Shown here: piece by piece, positions 25,150-35,043 of the stretch
Layout of the letters: each line of letters opens with the position of its first letter
Position numbering within the stretch: the stretch's first letter is position 1
Source: Mycobacterium sp. GA-1199
Lineage (GTDB): Bacteria > Actinomycetota > Actinomycetes > Mycobacteriales > Mycobacteriaceae
Assembly: GCF_001500045.1 (NCBI RefSeq)
Contig: NZ_LQIX01000005.1
Span: 62,001-126,000, forward strand
Reading direction: 5' to 3'
DNA length: 64,000 bases
Notes under the pieces: generated by a model
What the model was told of the DNA's origin: nothing
What the model saw: only the letters and a program-made list of their open reading frames with translations
Databases searched by the model: none
Program-made: the position numbers and the translations under genes

Positions 25150-26070
25150 GTGTCTGAGCCGGATTCGCTGGCGGCGTCCGCGGCCGCCGACGGGCGTGCG
25201 GAGGTCGCCGAATTCGAGAGCGTGTGGAGCGATCTGCAGGGCGTTTCGTTCTCTCAGGGCTACCTCGACGCCGGTGGGACCCGCACCCGATACCTGCACG
25301 CCGGTGACTCCGATAAGCCGGTGCTCGTCTTCCTGCACGGCTCCGGTGGGCATGCGGAGGCGTACGTGCGCAACCTGGAGGCGCACGCCGAACACTTCTC
25401 GGTCTGGTCGATCGACATGCTCGGCCACGGCTACACCGACAAACCGGGGCATCCGCTCGAAGTCCGCCACTATGTGGACCACCTGCTGGCGTTCCTCGAC
25501 GCGGTCGGGGCCGACCGCGCCCACATCAGCGGCGAGTCGCTCGGTGGATGGGTCGCCGCTCGATTCGCGGTCGACCACCCCGATCGGTTGGACCGGCTGG
25601 TGCTCAACACGGCGGGCGGCTCGCAGGCCGATCCCGAGGTGATGAAGCGGATCATCACGCTGTCCATGGCCGCCGCCGAGAACCCGACGTGGGAAACGGT
25701 GCAGGCCCGCATCAAGTGGCTGATGGCCGACAAGACCAAGGATTACGACGACATCGTCGCGAGCAGGCAGCGGGTGTACCGGCAACCCGGGTTCGTCGCG
25801 GCGATGCGCGACATCATGGCGCTGCAGGATCCAGACATCCGCGCACGCAACCTCCTCGGGCCCGACGAGTACGGATCGATCACCGCGCCGACCCTGGTGG
25901 TGTGGACCAGCGACGATCCCACGGCCGACGTCACCGAGGGGCGGCGCATCGCCTCGATGATCCCGGGCGCGCGCTTCGAGGTGATGCCCGGATGCGGTCA
26001 CTGGCCCCAGTACGAGGACCCCAAGACGTTCAATCGCCTGCACCTGGACTTCCTCTTGGGGCGGCTATGA
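25150..26070 (+). CDS. mhpC: Alpha/beta hydrolase, meta-cleavage C-C bond hydrolase (MhpC-like)
   Basis: This 306-residue alpha/beta hydrolase has the oxyanion HGSGGH motif (about 63-68), the nucleophile elbow GESLGG (about 130-135), the acid in [11 protein letters not shown] and the catalytic His in GCGHWPQYE near the C-terminus. Enzymes of this type split the ring-opened 2-hydroxy-6-oxo-dienoate made by extradiol cleavage; MhpC acts on 2-hydroxy-6-oxonona-2,4-dienedioate. The next two genes encode the matching hydroxylase and dioxygenase, which supports the assignment. The start is GTG 25150 with GAGAGGG upstream. The stop overlaps the mhpA ATG (ATGA). Unlike E. coli, the gene order is C-A-B. 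Confidence 0.83.
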   Translation: MSEPDSLAASAAADGRAEVAEFESVWSDLQGVSFSQGYLDAGGTRTRYLHAGDSDKPVLVFLHGSGGHAEAYVRNLEAHAEHFSVWSIDMLGHGYTDKPGHPLEVRHYVDHLLAFLDAVGADRAHISGESLGGWVAARFAVDHPDRLDRLVLNTAGGSQADPEVMKRIITLSMAAAENPTWETVQARIKWLMADKTKDYDDIVASRQRVYRQPGFVAAMRDIMALQDPDIRARNLLGPDEYGSITAPTLVVWTSDDPTADVTEGRRIASMIPGARFEVMPGCGHWPQYEDPKTFNRLHLDFLLGRL

Positions 26071-27767
26071 CGACGACCGACGTCGACGTCGTCATCGTCG
26101 GCGCAGGACCATCCGGTCTCACATTGGCCAACATCCTTGGGCTGCACGGGGTTCGGACGCTTGTCGTCGAGGAACGCGACACGCTCATCGACTACCCCCG
26201 CGGTGTCGGCCTCGACGACGAGGCGCTGCGGACGTTCCAGTCGATCGGCCTGGTCGACCGGGTGCTGCCGCACACCGTGCCCAACCAGATCTTGAGGTTC
26301 TTCGACGCCAACCGACGGCTGCTCGCCGAGATGGCACCGCCCGACGCCCGCTTCGGCTGGCCCAAGCGCAACGGCTTCGTACAACCGATGGTCGACGCCG
26401 AATTGTTCGGCGGCCTGGACCGATTCGACAACGTGGAGGTCCGGTTCGGGTCCCGGATGGAGTCGTGCGTCGAGGCCGACGGCGCGGTGACGGTTCAGTT
26501 CGCCGGCGGCAAGCCGACGGTCACGGCCCGATACGTGGTCGGGTGCGACGGCGGCCGCAGTGCCACCCGCCGGCTGATGGGTGTGTCGTTCGACGGCACC
26601 ACGTCGTCGACGCGCTGGCTGGTGGTCGACGTCGCCAACGATCCGCTCGGCCATCCGAACAGTGAGGTCGGCGCCGACCCGGCGCGCCCCTATGTGTCGA
26701 TCTCGATCGCCCACGGCATCCGTCGCTTCGAGTTCCTGATCCATCCTCACGAGACCGACGAACAGGCCGACGATCCGGCGTTCGTCAGAAAGATGTTGGC
26801 GCAACGGGTTCCGTATCCCGAGCGGGTCGACATGATCCGCCACCGGGTATACACCCACCACTCGCGCATCGCGGGTTCGTTCCGCAAGGGCCGGATGCTG
26901 CTGGCCGGCGACGCCGCGCATCTGATGCCGGTTTGGCAGGGGCAGGGATACAACAGCGGTATCCGCGACGCGGCCAACCTGGGCTGGAAACTGGCAGCGG
27001 TGGTGAGCGGACAGGCCGATGACGCCCTGCTGGACACCTACGACGTCGAGCGCCGCAAACATGCCCGCGCGATGATCGACCTGTCCACCATGGTCGGTCG
27101 GGTGATTTCGCCGACGAACCGCAGGGTCGCCGCGTTGCGGGACCGGGTCATTCACGCCGCCTCGGTGGTGCCGTCGCTGAAGCGCTACGTGCTCGAGATG
27201 CGCTTCAAGCCGATGCCGCGCTATCAACAGGGTGCGGTGTTTCATTCCGCACCGGGTGCCGGTGCCGCCGGCGCGGTCTCGCCGACGGGCACGCTGTTCA
27301 TCCAGCCGCGCGTCGACACCCGCACGGAGCAGAACGTGCTTCTCGACGACGTGCTCGGACCGGGATTCGCGGTGCTGTGCTGGAGCAACAACCTGCGAGC
27401 GATCCTCGGCGACAACGCGTTTCACCGGTGGAAGGTGTTGGGTGCGGAGTTCATCGAAGCGCGTCCGATGACACAGCTGCGCTGGGCGGGGCACGACGAC
27501 GACGATGTGGTGGTGGTCGGCGACAGGACCGGCGCGCTCAAGGCGTGGTTCGACACCTACACCGACTCGGTGCTGTTCCTGCGTCCCGACCGCTGCATCG
27601 CCGGCGCCTGCATCGCCCAGCGCGCCGCCGAACTCAGTGAGTCTCTTTTCGACGTTCTGTGTCTGACCCAGGGAGGAGGCTCCGGTTCTCATGGGCACAC
27701 TGGCCCTGTGCTGCATGTCGCACAGCCCGCTACTGAACCTTCCGGGACCGTCACGGGAACTCCTTGA
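26067..27767 (+). CDS. mhpA: 3-(3-hydroxyphenyl)propionate hydroxylase-like FAD monooxygenase (MhpA-like)
   Basis: This 566-residue class A flavoprotein hydroxylase has GxGxxG in [14 protein letters not shown] (about 9-22), the DG motif [11 protein letters not shown] (about 152-162), and [29 protein letters not shown] (about 285-315), which binds FAD ribityl. MhpA hydroxylates 3-(3-hydroxyphenyl)propanoate to the 2,3-diol using NADH and O2. Its length is close to E. coli MhpA (about 554). The C-terminal tail runs 77 bp into mhpB in another frame, so about 25 codons are double-coding. It is coupled to mhpC upstream. A modified natural substrate is possible, given the unusual downstream genes. 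Confidence 0.87.
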   Translation: MTTTDVDVVIVGAGPSGLTLANILGLHGVRTLVVEERDTLIDYPRGVGLDDEALRTFQSIGLVDRVLPHTVPNQILRFFDANRRLLAEMAPPDARFGWPKRNGFVQPMVDAELFGGLDRFDNVEVRFGSRMESCVEADGAVTVQFAGGKPTVTARYVVGCDGGRSATRRLMGVSFDGTTSSTRWLVVDVANDPLGHPNSEVGADPARPYVSISIAHGIRRFEFLIHPHETDEQADDPAFVRKMLAQRVPYPERVDMIRHRVYTHHSRIAGSFRKGRMLLAGDAAHLMPVWQGQGYNSGIRDAANLGWKLAAVVSGQADDALLDTYDVERRKHARAMIDLSTMVGRVISPTNRRVAALRDRVIHAASVVPSLKRYVLEMRFKPMPRYQQGAVFHSAPGAGAAGAVSPTGTLFIQPRVDTRTEQNVLLDDVLGPGFAVLCWSNNLRAILGDNAFHRWKVLGAEFIEARPMTQLRWAGHDDDDVVVVGDRTGALKAWFDTYTDSVLFLRPDRCIAGACIAQRAAELSESLFDVLCLTQGGGSGSHGHTGPVLHVAQPATEPSGTVTGTP

Positions 27768-28635
27768 CGACATCGAGGCGGCGATATCGGAGGCACGTCG
27801 GTTTGTCACCGCGTACGCGCCCGAACTCGTCGTGATCTTCTCGCCGGACCACTACAACGGATTCTTCTATCGGACGATGCCGCCGTTCTGCATCGGCACG
27901 GCCGCACAGGGTGTCGGTGACTACGGCTCGCACGCCGGGCCGTTGAACGTGCCCGAGGACGTCGCGACCGACTGCGCCCGAGCGGTTCTCGAATCAGGGA
28001 TCGACGTCGCGATCTCGGCGAGCATGGACGTCGACCACGGGACCGTCCAACCGCTCCAGAGCCTGTTCGCGGATGCGGCGTCGGTGCCGGTGATCCCCGT
28101 CTTCATCAACTCGGTGGCCACCCCGCTCGGGCCGGTGCGCCGGGTGCGGGCGCTCGGAGCCGCGCTCGGCACATATCTCGCGACGCTCGACAAGCGTGTC
28201 CTCGTCGTGGGATCCGGTGGACTGTCCCACGATCCGCCGGTGCCCACGCTGGCGACCGCGCCGCCGACGGCGCTGGATCGGATCGTGCACGGCGTACCCA
28301 TGACACCGGAGCAGCGACAGGCCCGCCAGGTCGCGGTGATGGACGCCGCGCAGGCGTTCGCGCACGGCGAGAGTCCGTTGCAGCCGCTGAATCCGGACTG
28401 GGACGCGGCCTTCCTGGAGCTGATCGACAACAACCGGCTCGCCGAGGTGGACGGCTGGTCCAACGACTGGATCGAACGCGAGGCCGGCCATTCCGCGCAC
28501 GAAGTACGCACGTGGATCGCGGCTTTCGCCGCACTTGCCGCGCACGGTCCCTACCGCACCGAACAGCGGTTCTACCGGGCGGCACCGGAATTGATCGCAG
28601 GGTTCGCGATCAGGACGGCGGTTCTGGATGTCTGA
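27691..28635 (+). CDS. mhpB: 2,3-dihydroxyphenylpropionate 1,2-dioxygenase-like extradiol dioxygenase (MhpB-like)
   Basis: This 314-residue class III (LigB-type) extradiol dioxygenase matches E. coli MhpB along its length, including [14 protein letters not shown] at the start, [18 protein letters not shown] (about 50-67), [17 protein letters not shown] (about 110-126), [15 protein letters not shown] and [13 protein letters not shown]. The conserved His residues of SHSP and DHYNG fit the Fe(II) and catalytic sites. It opens the 2,3-diol ring between C1 and C2 to feed MhpC. ATG 27691 aligns with the E. coli start and has GGAGGAGG upstream. It lies inside the end of mhpA, and its own end overlaps the next gene by 8 bp. 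Confidence 0.9.
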   Translation: MGTLALCCMSHSPLLNLPGPSRELLDDIEAAISEARRFVTAYAPELVVIFSPDHYNGFFYRTMPPFCIGTAAQGVGDYGSHAGPLNVPEDVATDCARAVLESGIDVAISASMDVDHGTVQPLQSLFADAASVPVIPVFINSVATPLGPVRRVRALGAALGTYLATLDKRVLVVGSGGLSHDPPVPTLATAPPTALDRIVHGVPMTPEQRQARQVAVMDAAQAFAHGESPLQPLNPDWDAAFLELIDNNRLAEVDGWSNDWIEREAGHSAHEVRTWIAAFAALAAHGPYRTEQRFYRAAPELIAGFAIRTAVLDV

Positions 28636-30400
28636 CAGCAAGTTCGACCACACCGTCGATGTGCTCGTCGTCGGCTCAGGTGGCGGCGGAATGACCGCGG
28701 CACTGGCCGCCGACGCGTTCGGCCTGGACACGCTCATCGTCGAGAAGTCGGCGCACTTCGGTGGTTCCACCGCGCTGTCGGGTGGCGGTATCTGGGTGCC
28801 CGGCGCACCGGCGCAGCGCAAGGCGGGTTACGTGCCGGATCCCGACGGTGTCGTGGAGTACCTACGCCAGATCACCGGCGGCCTGGTCAGCGACGCGCGT
28901 CTGCGCCAGTACGTCGACACCGCTCCAGAGATGATGGAGTTCCTCGAAAAGCGCAGCCCGTGGTTCGAATTCGTGTGGAAGCCGGGGTATGCGGACTACT
29001 ACCCGGAACTGCCGGGCGGGTCCGCGCAGGGCAGCACCATCAACGTACCCGCCATCGACCTGCGCAAGCTCGGCGACGAGGAGCAGCACCTGCTGCAGCC
29101 GCTCGCGCTGGCACCGAAGGGTATTTGGTTCGCGCCCAAGGACCTTCGGTTGTTCTACCAGGTCCGCCAGAACTGGCGCGGCAAGGCCGTTCTCGTCAAG
29201 CTGATCTGGCGGATGTTCCGTGCGCGCGTCTTCGGGGACCGGATGGCGGCCATCGGCCAGTCGCTGGCCGCCCGCATGCGGCTGGCGCTCAAACAACACG
29301 ACGTTCCGCTGTGGCTCGACTCGCCGATGAGCGAACTGATCACCGATGTCGACGGGGCGGTGATCGGGGCGGTGGTGGAGCGTGACGGCCACCAGCAGCG
29401 GATCAGGGCCCGGCACGGCGTGATCCTGGCCGCGGGCGGATTCGATCACGACATCCAGTGGCGCCGGCAGCACCTACCGCTGCTCGAAAAGGATTGGAGC
29501 TTCGGCAATCCGGCGTCCATGGGCGATGCCATCCGGGCAGGGGAGAAGGTGGGCGGATCGACCGATCTGCTCGACGAGGCCTGGTGGTTCCCCGCGATCT
29601 GCTGGCCTGATGGGCGGTTGCAGTTCATGCTCAACGAACGCATGATGCCGTCCCAGTTCGTAGTGAACGGTGCGGGTAAGCGGTTCATCAACGAGGCGGC
29701 GCCCTACATGGACTTCGCGCACGCGATGATCGAGGGCCACAACAGCGGGGTCACGCACATTCCGTGTTGGCTGATCACCGACATCCGGTCTTTCCACCGG
29801 TACGTGGTCGCCGGGCATCTGCCGATTCCGAAGATCCCGTTCGCGCCCGTGCCGACCGGCTGGAAGGTGCCCAAGGCGTGGCTGGAATCCGGTGTCGTGC
29901 ACGAGGGCAGCAGTTTCAAGGAGCTCGCCGGCAAGATCGGCGTTCCACCGGCCCAGCTGCGCCAGACCGCCGAGCGATTCAACGAACTGGCGCGCAACGG
30001 CCACGACGACGACTTCAACCGCGGCGACTCGGCCTACGACAACTACTACGGTGACCCCACGCTGCCGAACCCGAACCTGCACCCGCTGGGTAAGCCGCCC
30101 TATTACGCGTTTCAGATCATCCTGGGCGACCTGGGCACCTCCGGGGGGTTGCGCACCGACGAGTACGCCCGGGTACTGCGCGCCGATGACGGCGTGATCA
30201 AGGGCCTCTACGCAGTCGGCAACACGTCGGCCGCGGTGATGGGCCGCAGTTACGCGGGCGCCGGCGCCACCATCGGCCCCGCGATGACCTTCGGTTATGT
30301 CGCGGCCAAGCACATCGCCGAGCAGCTGTCCGGTTCTGGAATTCAGACCGGCACTAGTACCGATTCGACACTCGATACACATCGGAAGGTAACGAAATGA
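28628..30400 (+). CDS. FAD-binding dehydrogenase, 3-ketosteroid delta-1-dehydrogenase-like
   Basis: This 590-residue flavoprotein has the FAD motif [17 protein letters not shown] (about 12-28), [14 protein letters not shown] (about 44-57) and a C-terminal [21 protein letters not shown] that carries the Tyr and Gly positions used by delta-1-KSTD enzymes. The insert between residues about 140 and 220, [17 protein letters not shown]..., is longer than in the homologue at 22651-24255. A role in dehydrogenating a cyclic ketone ring before ring opening is plausible. ATG 28628 overlaps mhpB by 8 bp, and its stop overlaps the next ATG, so it belongs to the mhp transcript. Finding a KstD-like enzyme inside an aromatic meta-cleavage operon is unusual. 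Confidence 0.85.
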   Translation: MSDSKFDHTVDVLVVGSGGGGMTAALAADAFGLDTLIVEKSAHFGGSTALSGGGIWVPGAPAQRKAGYVPDPDGVVEYLRQITGGLVSDARLRQYVDTAPEMMEFLEKRSPWFEFVWKPGYADYYPELPGGSAQGSTINVPAIDLRKLGDEEQHLLQPLALAPKGIWFAPKDLRLFYQVRQNWRGKAVLVKLIWRMFRARVFGDRMAAIGQSLAARMRLALKQHDVPLWLDSPMSELITDVDGAVIGAVVERDGHQQRIRARHGVILAAGGFDHDIQWRRQHLPLLEKDWSFGNPASMGDAIRAGEKVGGSTDLLDEAWWFPAICWPDGRLQFMLNERMMPSQFVVNGAGKRFINEAAPYMDFAHAMIEGHNSGVTHIPCWLITDIRSFHRYVVAGHLPIPKIPFAPVPTGWKVPKAWLESGVVHEGSSFKELAGKIGVPPAQLRQTAERFNELARNGHDDDFNRGDSAYDNYYGDPTLPNPNLHPLGKPPYYAFQIILGDLGTSGGLRTDEYARVLRADDGVIKGLYAVGNTSAAVMGRSYAGAGATIGPAMTFGYVAAKHIAEQLSGSGIQTGTSTDSTLDTHRKVTK

Positions 30401-31737
30401 AGATCTCGCTGTTCTACGAATTCCCACTGCCGCGGCCGTGGAGCGAAGACGACGAGCACAAGCTTTTCCAGGACGGTCTCGACGAGGTGGAGCTCGCCGA
30501 CAAGGCCGGCTTCTCCACGGTGTGGCTGACCGAGCACCACTTCCTGGAGGAGTACTGCCACTCCACTGCGCCCGAGATCTTCTTGTCCGCGGCGAGCCAG
30601 CGGACCGAAAACATCCGCCTGGGCTTCGGCATCATGCACCTTCCGCCGGTCGTCAACCACCCCGCTCGTGTCGCCGAACGGGTTGCGACACTCGACTTGA
30701 TCTCCAACGGGCGCGTGGAGTTCGGCACCGGCGAGTCGTCGTCGGTCGGCGAACTGGGCGGTTTCGGGGTGGACCCCGCTGACAAACGCGCGATGTGGGA
30801 AGAGGCGCTGGAGGTTTCGATCCGCTGTATGACCGAGGAGCCGTTCACCGGTTTCAAGGGCGAGCACATTGAGATGCCCCCGCGCAACGTCGTGCCCAAA
30901 CCGCTGCAGAAGCCGCACCCGCCCGTCTGGGTCGCGTGCACCCGGCCCGCGTCGGTGGCCATGGCGGCCCAAAAGGGCCTCGGTGCACTGAGTTTCGCCT
31001 ACACGGGACCGGGACCGCTGACCGAGCGGGTGAACGGCTACTACAAGGAGTTCGAGGAGAACGGCGCGCCGGTCACCCCGCAGATGAACCCGAACATCCT
31101 GGCCATCGGTGGTGACTTGTCGATGATGGTGGCGCCTACCGACGAACAGGCCATCGAACGGCTCGGCAAGGGCGGCGGCTTCTTCGCGTTCGGCATCATG
31201 CACTACTACATGACCGGTATGCACACCCCCGGCCGTACCGGGGTGTGGAAGCGGCACCTCGAAGAGATCGAGAAGGACCCCAGCATCGTCTACGGGCCCG
31301 ACCGCGGTCCGATCGGAAGCCCGGAGACGGTGCGCAATTTCCTGCGCGGCTACGAGGAAAGCGGCGTCGACGAGCTGATCCTGCTGCTGACCCCGCGCAG
31401 GCACGAAGAGACGATGGAGTCCATCGAGCTGATGGGCAAGGAGGTGCTGCCCGAGTTCATCGAACGCGACGAGAAGGCGCGCGCGGCCAAGGCCAAACGG
31501 CTCGAGCCGATCATCGAGAAGGTCGAAGCGCGACGGCAGCCGTCGCAGGCGCCCGTCTTCGACGAGAGCTATGCGTTCGGCGGACTGCCGACGGGCCGCC
31601 AGAACTACACGGCCAACGAGGTGTCGCTGGCGATGGACGAGATGAACGCCGGTATCGAGGCGGCGGCCGCCAAACTCAAGTCAGGAGAAGGGTGGGCCAG
31701 CCGCAACCCCGATGCGGACGCCAAGAGTGCGCAGTGA
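30397..31737 (+). CDS. Luciferase-like flavin monooxygenase
   Basis: This 446-residue protein is of the bacterial luciferase/LLM family. The barrel start is [15 protein letters not shown], with FSTVWLTEHHFLEEYCHS (about 39-56), FGIMHLPPVVNHPARVAERVATLDLISNGRVEFGTGES (about 76-113) and a long, charged C-terminal extension of about 70 residues (from FIERDEKARAAKAKRLEP). The EHHF pattern and length fit two-component FMNH2-using oxygenases more than F420 enzymes. A flavin reductase-like gene lies at 33617. It could perform a Baeyer-Villiger-type or hydroxylation step. It is coupled to the KstD-like gene by ATGA overlap. Confidence 0.83.
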   Translation: MKISLFYEFPLPRPWSEDDEHKLFQDGLDEVELADKAGFSTVWLTEHHFLEEYCHSTAPEIFLSAASQRTENIRLGFGIMHLPPVVNHPARVAERVATLDLISNGRVEFGTGESSSVGELGGFGVDPADKRAMWEEALEVSIRCMTEEPFTGFKGEHIEMPPRNVVPKPLQKPHPPVWVACTRPASVAMAAQKGLGALSFAYTGPGPLTERVNGYYKEFEENGAPVTPQMNPNILAIGGDLSMMVAPTDEQAIERLGKGGGFFAFGIMHYYMTGMHTPGRTGVWKRHLEEIEKDPSIVYGPDRGPIGSPETVRNFLRGYEESGVDELILLLTPRRHEETMESIELMGKEVLPEFIERDEKARAAKAKRLEPIIEKVEARRQPSQAPVFDESYAFGGLPTGRQNYTANEVSLAMDEMNAGIEAAAAKLKSGEGWASRNPDADAKSAQ

Positions 31738-31760
31738 CGGGCGCCGGCCAGAGATGAGCC

Positions 31761-32579
31761 ATGGGCCGAACTGACGAACTGTGGCGCTACGACGGGCGTC
31801 GGGTGGTCGTCACCGGATGCGCCTCGGGCATCGGTGCTCACGTCGCCCGTCAGGTCGCCGACCTCGGTGCCGAGGTGATCGGACTCGACATCAAACCGCC
31901 GACCGACCGTGTCGGCGAGTTTGTCGAACTCGATCTGTCGGATCCGGGGTCGATCGAGCGGGCGGCCGACGCCGTCGGCGAACCGATAGACGCGTTGTTC
32001 AACGTCGCCGGGGTGTCGTCGGGGATCAAGGACCCGCTGCGGGTCGTGACGATCAATTTCCTGGGCACCCGGCGGTTCACCGAGGCGCTGGTGCCGCGGA
32101 TGCGTGCCGGGTCGGCGATCGCCAACGTGTCATCGCTTGCGGCGTCGGCGTACCGGCAGAACGCTCCGGTCACCGCCGGGCTGGTCGACACGGACTCGAT
32201 CGAGGCCGGAATCGAATGGTGTCAGCGCCATCCCGAAGCGCTGGCCGACGGCGGCGGTTACCGGCTGTCGAAGGAGGCCATCATCCTCTACGGCATGGCA
32301 CAGGTCAACGCATTGGGCGCCAGGGGAATTCGCATCAACTGCACCGCACCCGGGGTGACCGACACCCCGATCCTCGACCAGTTGCGCAGCGCGTACGGCC
32401 AGGAGTTCCTCGACTCCTTCCGGACACCGCTGGGCCGGGCCGCCGAGCCGGCCGAGCAGGCCAGCGTCCTGACCTTCCTCAACAGCGGGGCGGCCAGTTA
32501 TCTGACCGGCCAGGTGATCTGGGTGGACGGCGGCACCACGGGAGAGACGGACCTCGCGGGATCGGTTCGGCGGCGGTGA
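31761..32579 (+). CDS. Short-chain dehydrogenase, 3-alpha-hydroxysteroid dehydrogenase-like
   Basis: This 272-residue SDR has TGCASGIG (about 18-25) as cofactor loop, LDIK (Asp after beta-2) favouring NAD, FNVAGVS in place of NNAG, NVSSLAA, and a delayed catalytic GYRLSKEA because an insert of about 25 residues (RQNAPVTAGLVDTDSIEAG...) precedes it. The short spacing of early elements and this insert resemble bacterial 3-alpha-HSD/carbonyl reductases, which interconvert hydroxyl and keto groups on steroid or alicyclic rings. It follows the luciferase-like gene after 23 bp and precedes the cyclase gene by 30 bp, so it is in the same operon. Confidence 0.84.
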   Translation: MGRTDELWRYDGRRVVVTGCASGIGAHVARQVADLGAEVIGLDIKPPTDRVGEFVELDLSDPGSIERAADAVGEPIDALFNVAGVSSGIKDPLRVVTINFLGTRRFTEALVPRMRAGSAIANVSSLAASAYRQNAPVTAGLVDTDSIEAGIEWCQRHPEALADGGGYRLSKEAIILYGMAQVNALGARGIRINCTAPGVTDTPILDQLRSAYGQEFLDSFRTPLGRAAEPAEQASVLTFLNSGAASYLTGQVIWVDGGTTGETDLAGSVRRR

Positions 32580-32609
32580 AGTGAAAGTCGGCACGGCGAA
32601 AGGCAATCC

Positions 32610-33605
32610 ATGGCCAGCATGAAGGAGTTCCGTCGCGTCGCAGACGACGTGCGCAACTGGGGCCGTTGGGGTGACGACGACGAGCTCGGCACGCTGAACT
32701 TCATCACGCCCGACAAGGTCGCCGAAGCGGCCTCACTCGTGAAGAAAGGGACGGTGATCCCGCTCGGCGGTGACTTCGGATCGAACGGCCCGCAGGGCGC
32801 GTTCCAGTTCCGGCCGAACCCCACCCATGTGATGACGGTGGACGGCGGTGACGCGAACACCCTGGCGCAGTACGGTCCTCAGTGGCTGCGCAACTCGGTG
32901 GCCCACCAGCTCAGCGAGTTCTTCGTGGACAACCCGTTCCGCTTCAACGACGACATGATCGTGATGCCGCTGCAGGCGGCCACGCAGTGGGACGCGATCT
33001 CTCACGTCTACTACGAGGACAAGCTCTACAACGGTTTCCCCGCGGATTCGGTGACCAGTTTCGGGGCGTTTCGACTGGGGATCGAGAAGGTCGACGTCAA
33101 GGGCATCACCTCACGGGGTGTGCTGCTCGACGTGGTCAAGCACCGCGGCGCCGACGTCTTTCTCGAGCCCGGAAATCCCGTGACACCGGCAGAACTCGAC
33201 GACATCGCCAAAGCCCAGGGCGTGACGATCACCCCTGGGGACATCGTCGTCGTGCACACCGGGTGGTGGACGCGGTTCCTGTCGACCGGCGACGGCGCCG
33301 AGCCGGGGTCCGGGTTGGACTGGACGTGCGCTCCATGGCTGCACGACCACGATGTCGCCGCGGTCGCTGCCGACAATCTCATGGTCGAGGATCCCGATCC
33401 GGCCAACGGAGTGGAAGGCACGTTCCTGCCCATGCACATGATCTGCCTGCGCGACATGGGCCTGATGTTCGGCGAGTACTGGGACCTCAGCGGCCTGGCG
33501 GCCGACTGTGCCGCCGACGGTGTCTACGAGTTCCAGTTGATCGCCCCGCCGTTGAAAGTCGTTGGCGCGGTGGGCGCACCCGTCAGCCCGATCGCAATCA
33601 AGTAG
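32610..33605 (+). CDS. Cyclase family protein (kynurenine formamidase-like fold)
   Basis: This 331-residue protein belongs to the putative cyclase/kynurenine formamidase family. The metal motif normally HxGTHxDxxxH appears as ATQWDAISHVYYED (about 123-136), keeping Asp and the last His. GITSRGVLLDVVKHRG and VHTGWWTRF (about 210-220) are typical of the long bacterial subgroup. Members hydrolyse N-formyl bonds, lactones or cyclic diketones in aromatic and alicyclic catabolism. Here a ring-opening hydrolysis (lactone or diketone) would fit after the luciferase-like oxygenase. The start is ATG 32610 with GAAAGG upstream. The reaction remains a guess. Confidence 0.82.
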   Translation: MASMKEFRRVADDVRNWGRWGDDDELGTLNFITPDKVAEAASLVKKGTVIPLGGDFGSNGPQGAFQFRPNPTHVMTVDGGDANTLAQYGPQWLRNSVAHQLSEFFVDNPFRFNDDMIVMPLQAATQWDAISHVYYEDKLYNGFPADSVTSFGAFRLGIEKVDVKGITSRGVLLDVVKHRGADVFLEPGNPVTPAELDDIAKAQGVTITPGDIVVVHTGWWTRFLSTGDGAEPGSGLDWTCAPWLHDHDVAAVAADNLMVEDPDPANGVEGTFLPMHMICLRDMGLMFGEYWDLSGLAADCAADGVYEFQLIAPPLKVVGAVGAPVSPIAIK

Positions 33606-33616
33606 TGGGTGAGGAA

Positions 33617-34207
33617 ATGACTGCAAGCACCAGAACCGGCGGTGCGCCGTTCGTCGTCGGACTCGGCGGCACCCTCCGGGCGAATTCGTCGACCGAACGC
33701 GCGCTGCGGTACTGCCTGGCGGCCGTCGAGCAGCAGGGCGGGCGTACGCGGCTGTTCGCGGGACCCGACTTGGACTTACCGATGTACGCCCCGCACTCGC
33801 TGGAGCGCACGCCTGCGGCCCTCGAACTGGTCAGCGCGCTGCGCGATGCGGACGCCGTGGTCGTCGGCTCGCCCGGCTACCACGGAGCGATCTCAGGACT
33901 GGTGAAGAACGCGCTGGACTACATCGAGGATCTGCGGGAGGACGCCCGCGTCTACTTGGACAACACGCCGTGGGGCTGTATCAGCTGCGCGTACGGCTGG
34001 CAGGCGGCGGTCAACACGCTTGGGCAGTTGCGGTCCATCGGGCACGCGCTGCGGGCGTGGCCGACTCCGCTCGGCGTGGCCATCAACTCCGCCGACGAGA
34101 TCTGGGACGCGGCAGGGGAGTTGATCCATGACGCCACCCAGAACCAGCTGGACATGCTCGCCACGCAGGTGCTGTTCTTCGCCAAGGCCGCCCGGGAGAC
34201 GGCGTGA
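33617..34207 (+). CDS. NADPH-dependent FMN reductase-like flavodoxin-fold protein
   Basis: This 196-residue flavodoxin-like protein has GLGGTLRANSSTERAL (about 15-30) as phosphate loop for FMN, VVGSPGYHGAISGLVKNALDYIEDL (about 81-105) with the typical P-x-Y-x-G-S/A-x-x-G-x-x-K-N-A-x-D motif, and GQAAVNTLGQLR-type helix. It should reduce FMN with NAD(P)H. It is a natural electron donor for the luciferase-like monooxygenase encoded at 30397-31737. ATG 33617 has GTGAGGAA directly upstream. The end overlaps the following GTG (GTGA). Confidence 0.87.
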   Translation: MTASTRTGGAPFVVGLGGTLRANSSTERALRYCLAAVEQQGGRTRLFAGPDLDLPMYAPHSLERTPAALELVSALRDADAVVVGSPGYHGAISGLVKNALDYIEDLREDARVYLDNTPWGCISCAYGWQAAVNTLGQLRSIGHALRAWPTPLGVAINSADEIWDAAGELIHDATQNQLDMLATQVLFFAKAARETA

Positions 34208-35043
34208 CACGGCCCCAACGCAAGTCGGTGCTGGTCGACGGGCTCGTGACCGGCTATCTCGAAGCCGGACAAGGGGATCCGGTCGTCCTGCTGCACGGTG
34301 GTGAGTTCGGCGCAGGCGCCGAGATCGGCTGGGAACACAACATTGCCGCGCTCGCCACGGGCTACCGCGTGCTCGCGCTCGACATGCTCGGGTTCGGTGA
34401 ATCGGCGAAGGTCATCGACTTCAACGACGGCCGCGGTATGCGGATCCGGCACATCGCGCGGTTCTGCGAGGTCGTCGGTGTCGAATCGGCGCATTTCGTG
34501 GGCAATTCGATGGGGGCGGTGAACCTGTTCGCCGACGCCACCTCGGAGGCGCCGGTGCTGCCCGCCCGCAGCCTGGTCACCATCTGCGGAGGCGGCGAGA
34601 TCCAGCGCAACGAACACTCGGCCGCGTTGTACGACTATGACGCGACGTTCGCGGGGATGCGCAGGATCGTCACCGCGCTCTTCCACGACGCCTCCTACCC
34701 CAACGACGAGGCATACGTCCAGCGTCGCTACGAAGCCAGCATCGCGCCCGGCGCGTGGGAAGCACTGGCGGCGGCGCGGTTTCGGCGCCCCGGCCTGGAG
34801 GCCCCACCACTGCCGTCGAGCGCGCGCGCCTACGAGCGCATCAGCGTGCCGACTCTGGTGGTCGAGGGTGGCGGTGACAAGTTGCTGCCCCGGGGATGGG
34901 CGGCCGAGATCGCGGGACAGATCCGCGGGGGCCGCTCCGCGGTGATCGACGCGGCCGGGCACTGCCCGCAGATCGAACAACCGGACGCGGTCAACGAACT
35001 ACTGCTCGGCTTTCTGGCCGACTTACACGAAGGGGCGGCATGA
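34204..35043 (+). CDS. Alpha/beta hydrolase, C-C hydrolase-like
   Basis: This 279-residue alpha/beta hydrolase has LLHGGEFGAGAEIGWEHNI (about 29-47) at the oxyanion hole, the nucleophile elbow GNSMGA (about 99-104), VEGGGDKLLP with the acid, and AGHCPQIEQP with the catalytic His. The DMLGFGES segment and Asn next to the nucleophile resemble meta-cleavage product hydrolases (MhpC/BphD/HsaD group), so the operon holds two C-C hydrolase-like enzymes acting on different intermediates, or one is an esterase. The GTG start overlaps the flavin-reductase stop, and the stop overlaps the next ATG. Confidence 0.83.
   Translation: MTRPQRKSVLVDGLVTGYLEAGQGDPVVLLHGGEFGAGAEIGWEHNIAALATGYRVLALDMLGFGESAKVIDFNDGRGMRIRHIARFCEVVGVESAHFVGNSMGAVNLFADATSEAPVLPARSLVTICGGGEIQRNEHSAALYDYDATFAGMRRIVTALFHDASYPNDEAYVQRRYEASIAPGAWEALAAARFRRPGLEAPPLPSSARAYERISVPTLVVEGGGDKLLPRGWAAEIAGQIRGGRSAVIDAAGHCPQIEQPDAVNELLLGFLADLHEGAA

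Noticed and set aside
25998-27809. Minus-strand open frame of 603 codons opposite mhpA
   Set aside because: It has no domain match, is antisense to a clear flavoprotein hydroxylase, and its composition is typical of shadow frames.
25150-28635. Assignment of the ring-cleavage genes as hsaA-D (cholesterol ring degradation)
   Set aside because: The dioxygenase is a class III LigB/MhpB-type enzyme and the hydroxylase is a one-component FAD enzyme, unlike HsaC and HsaA/B.
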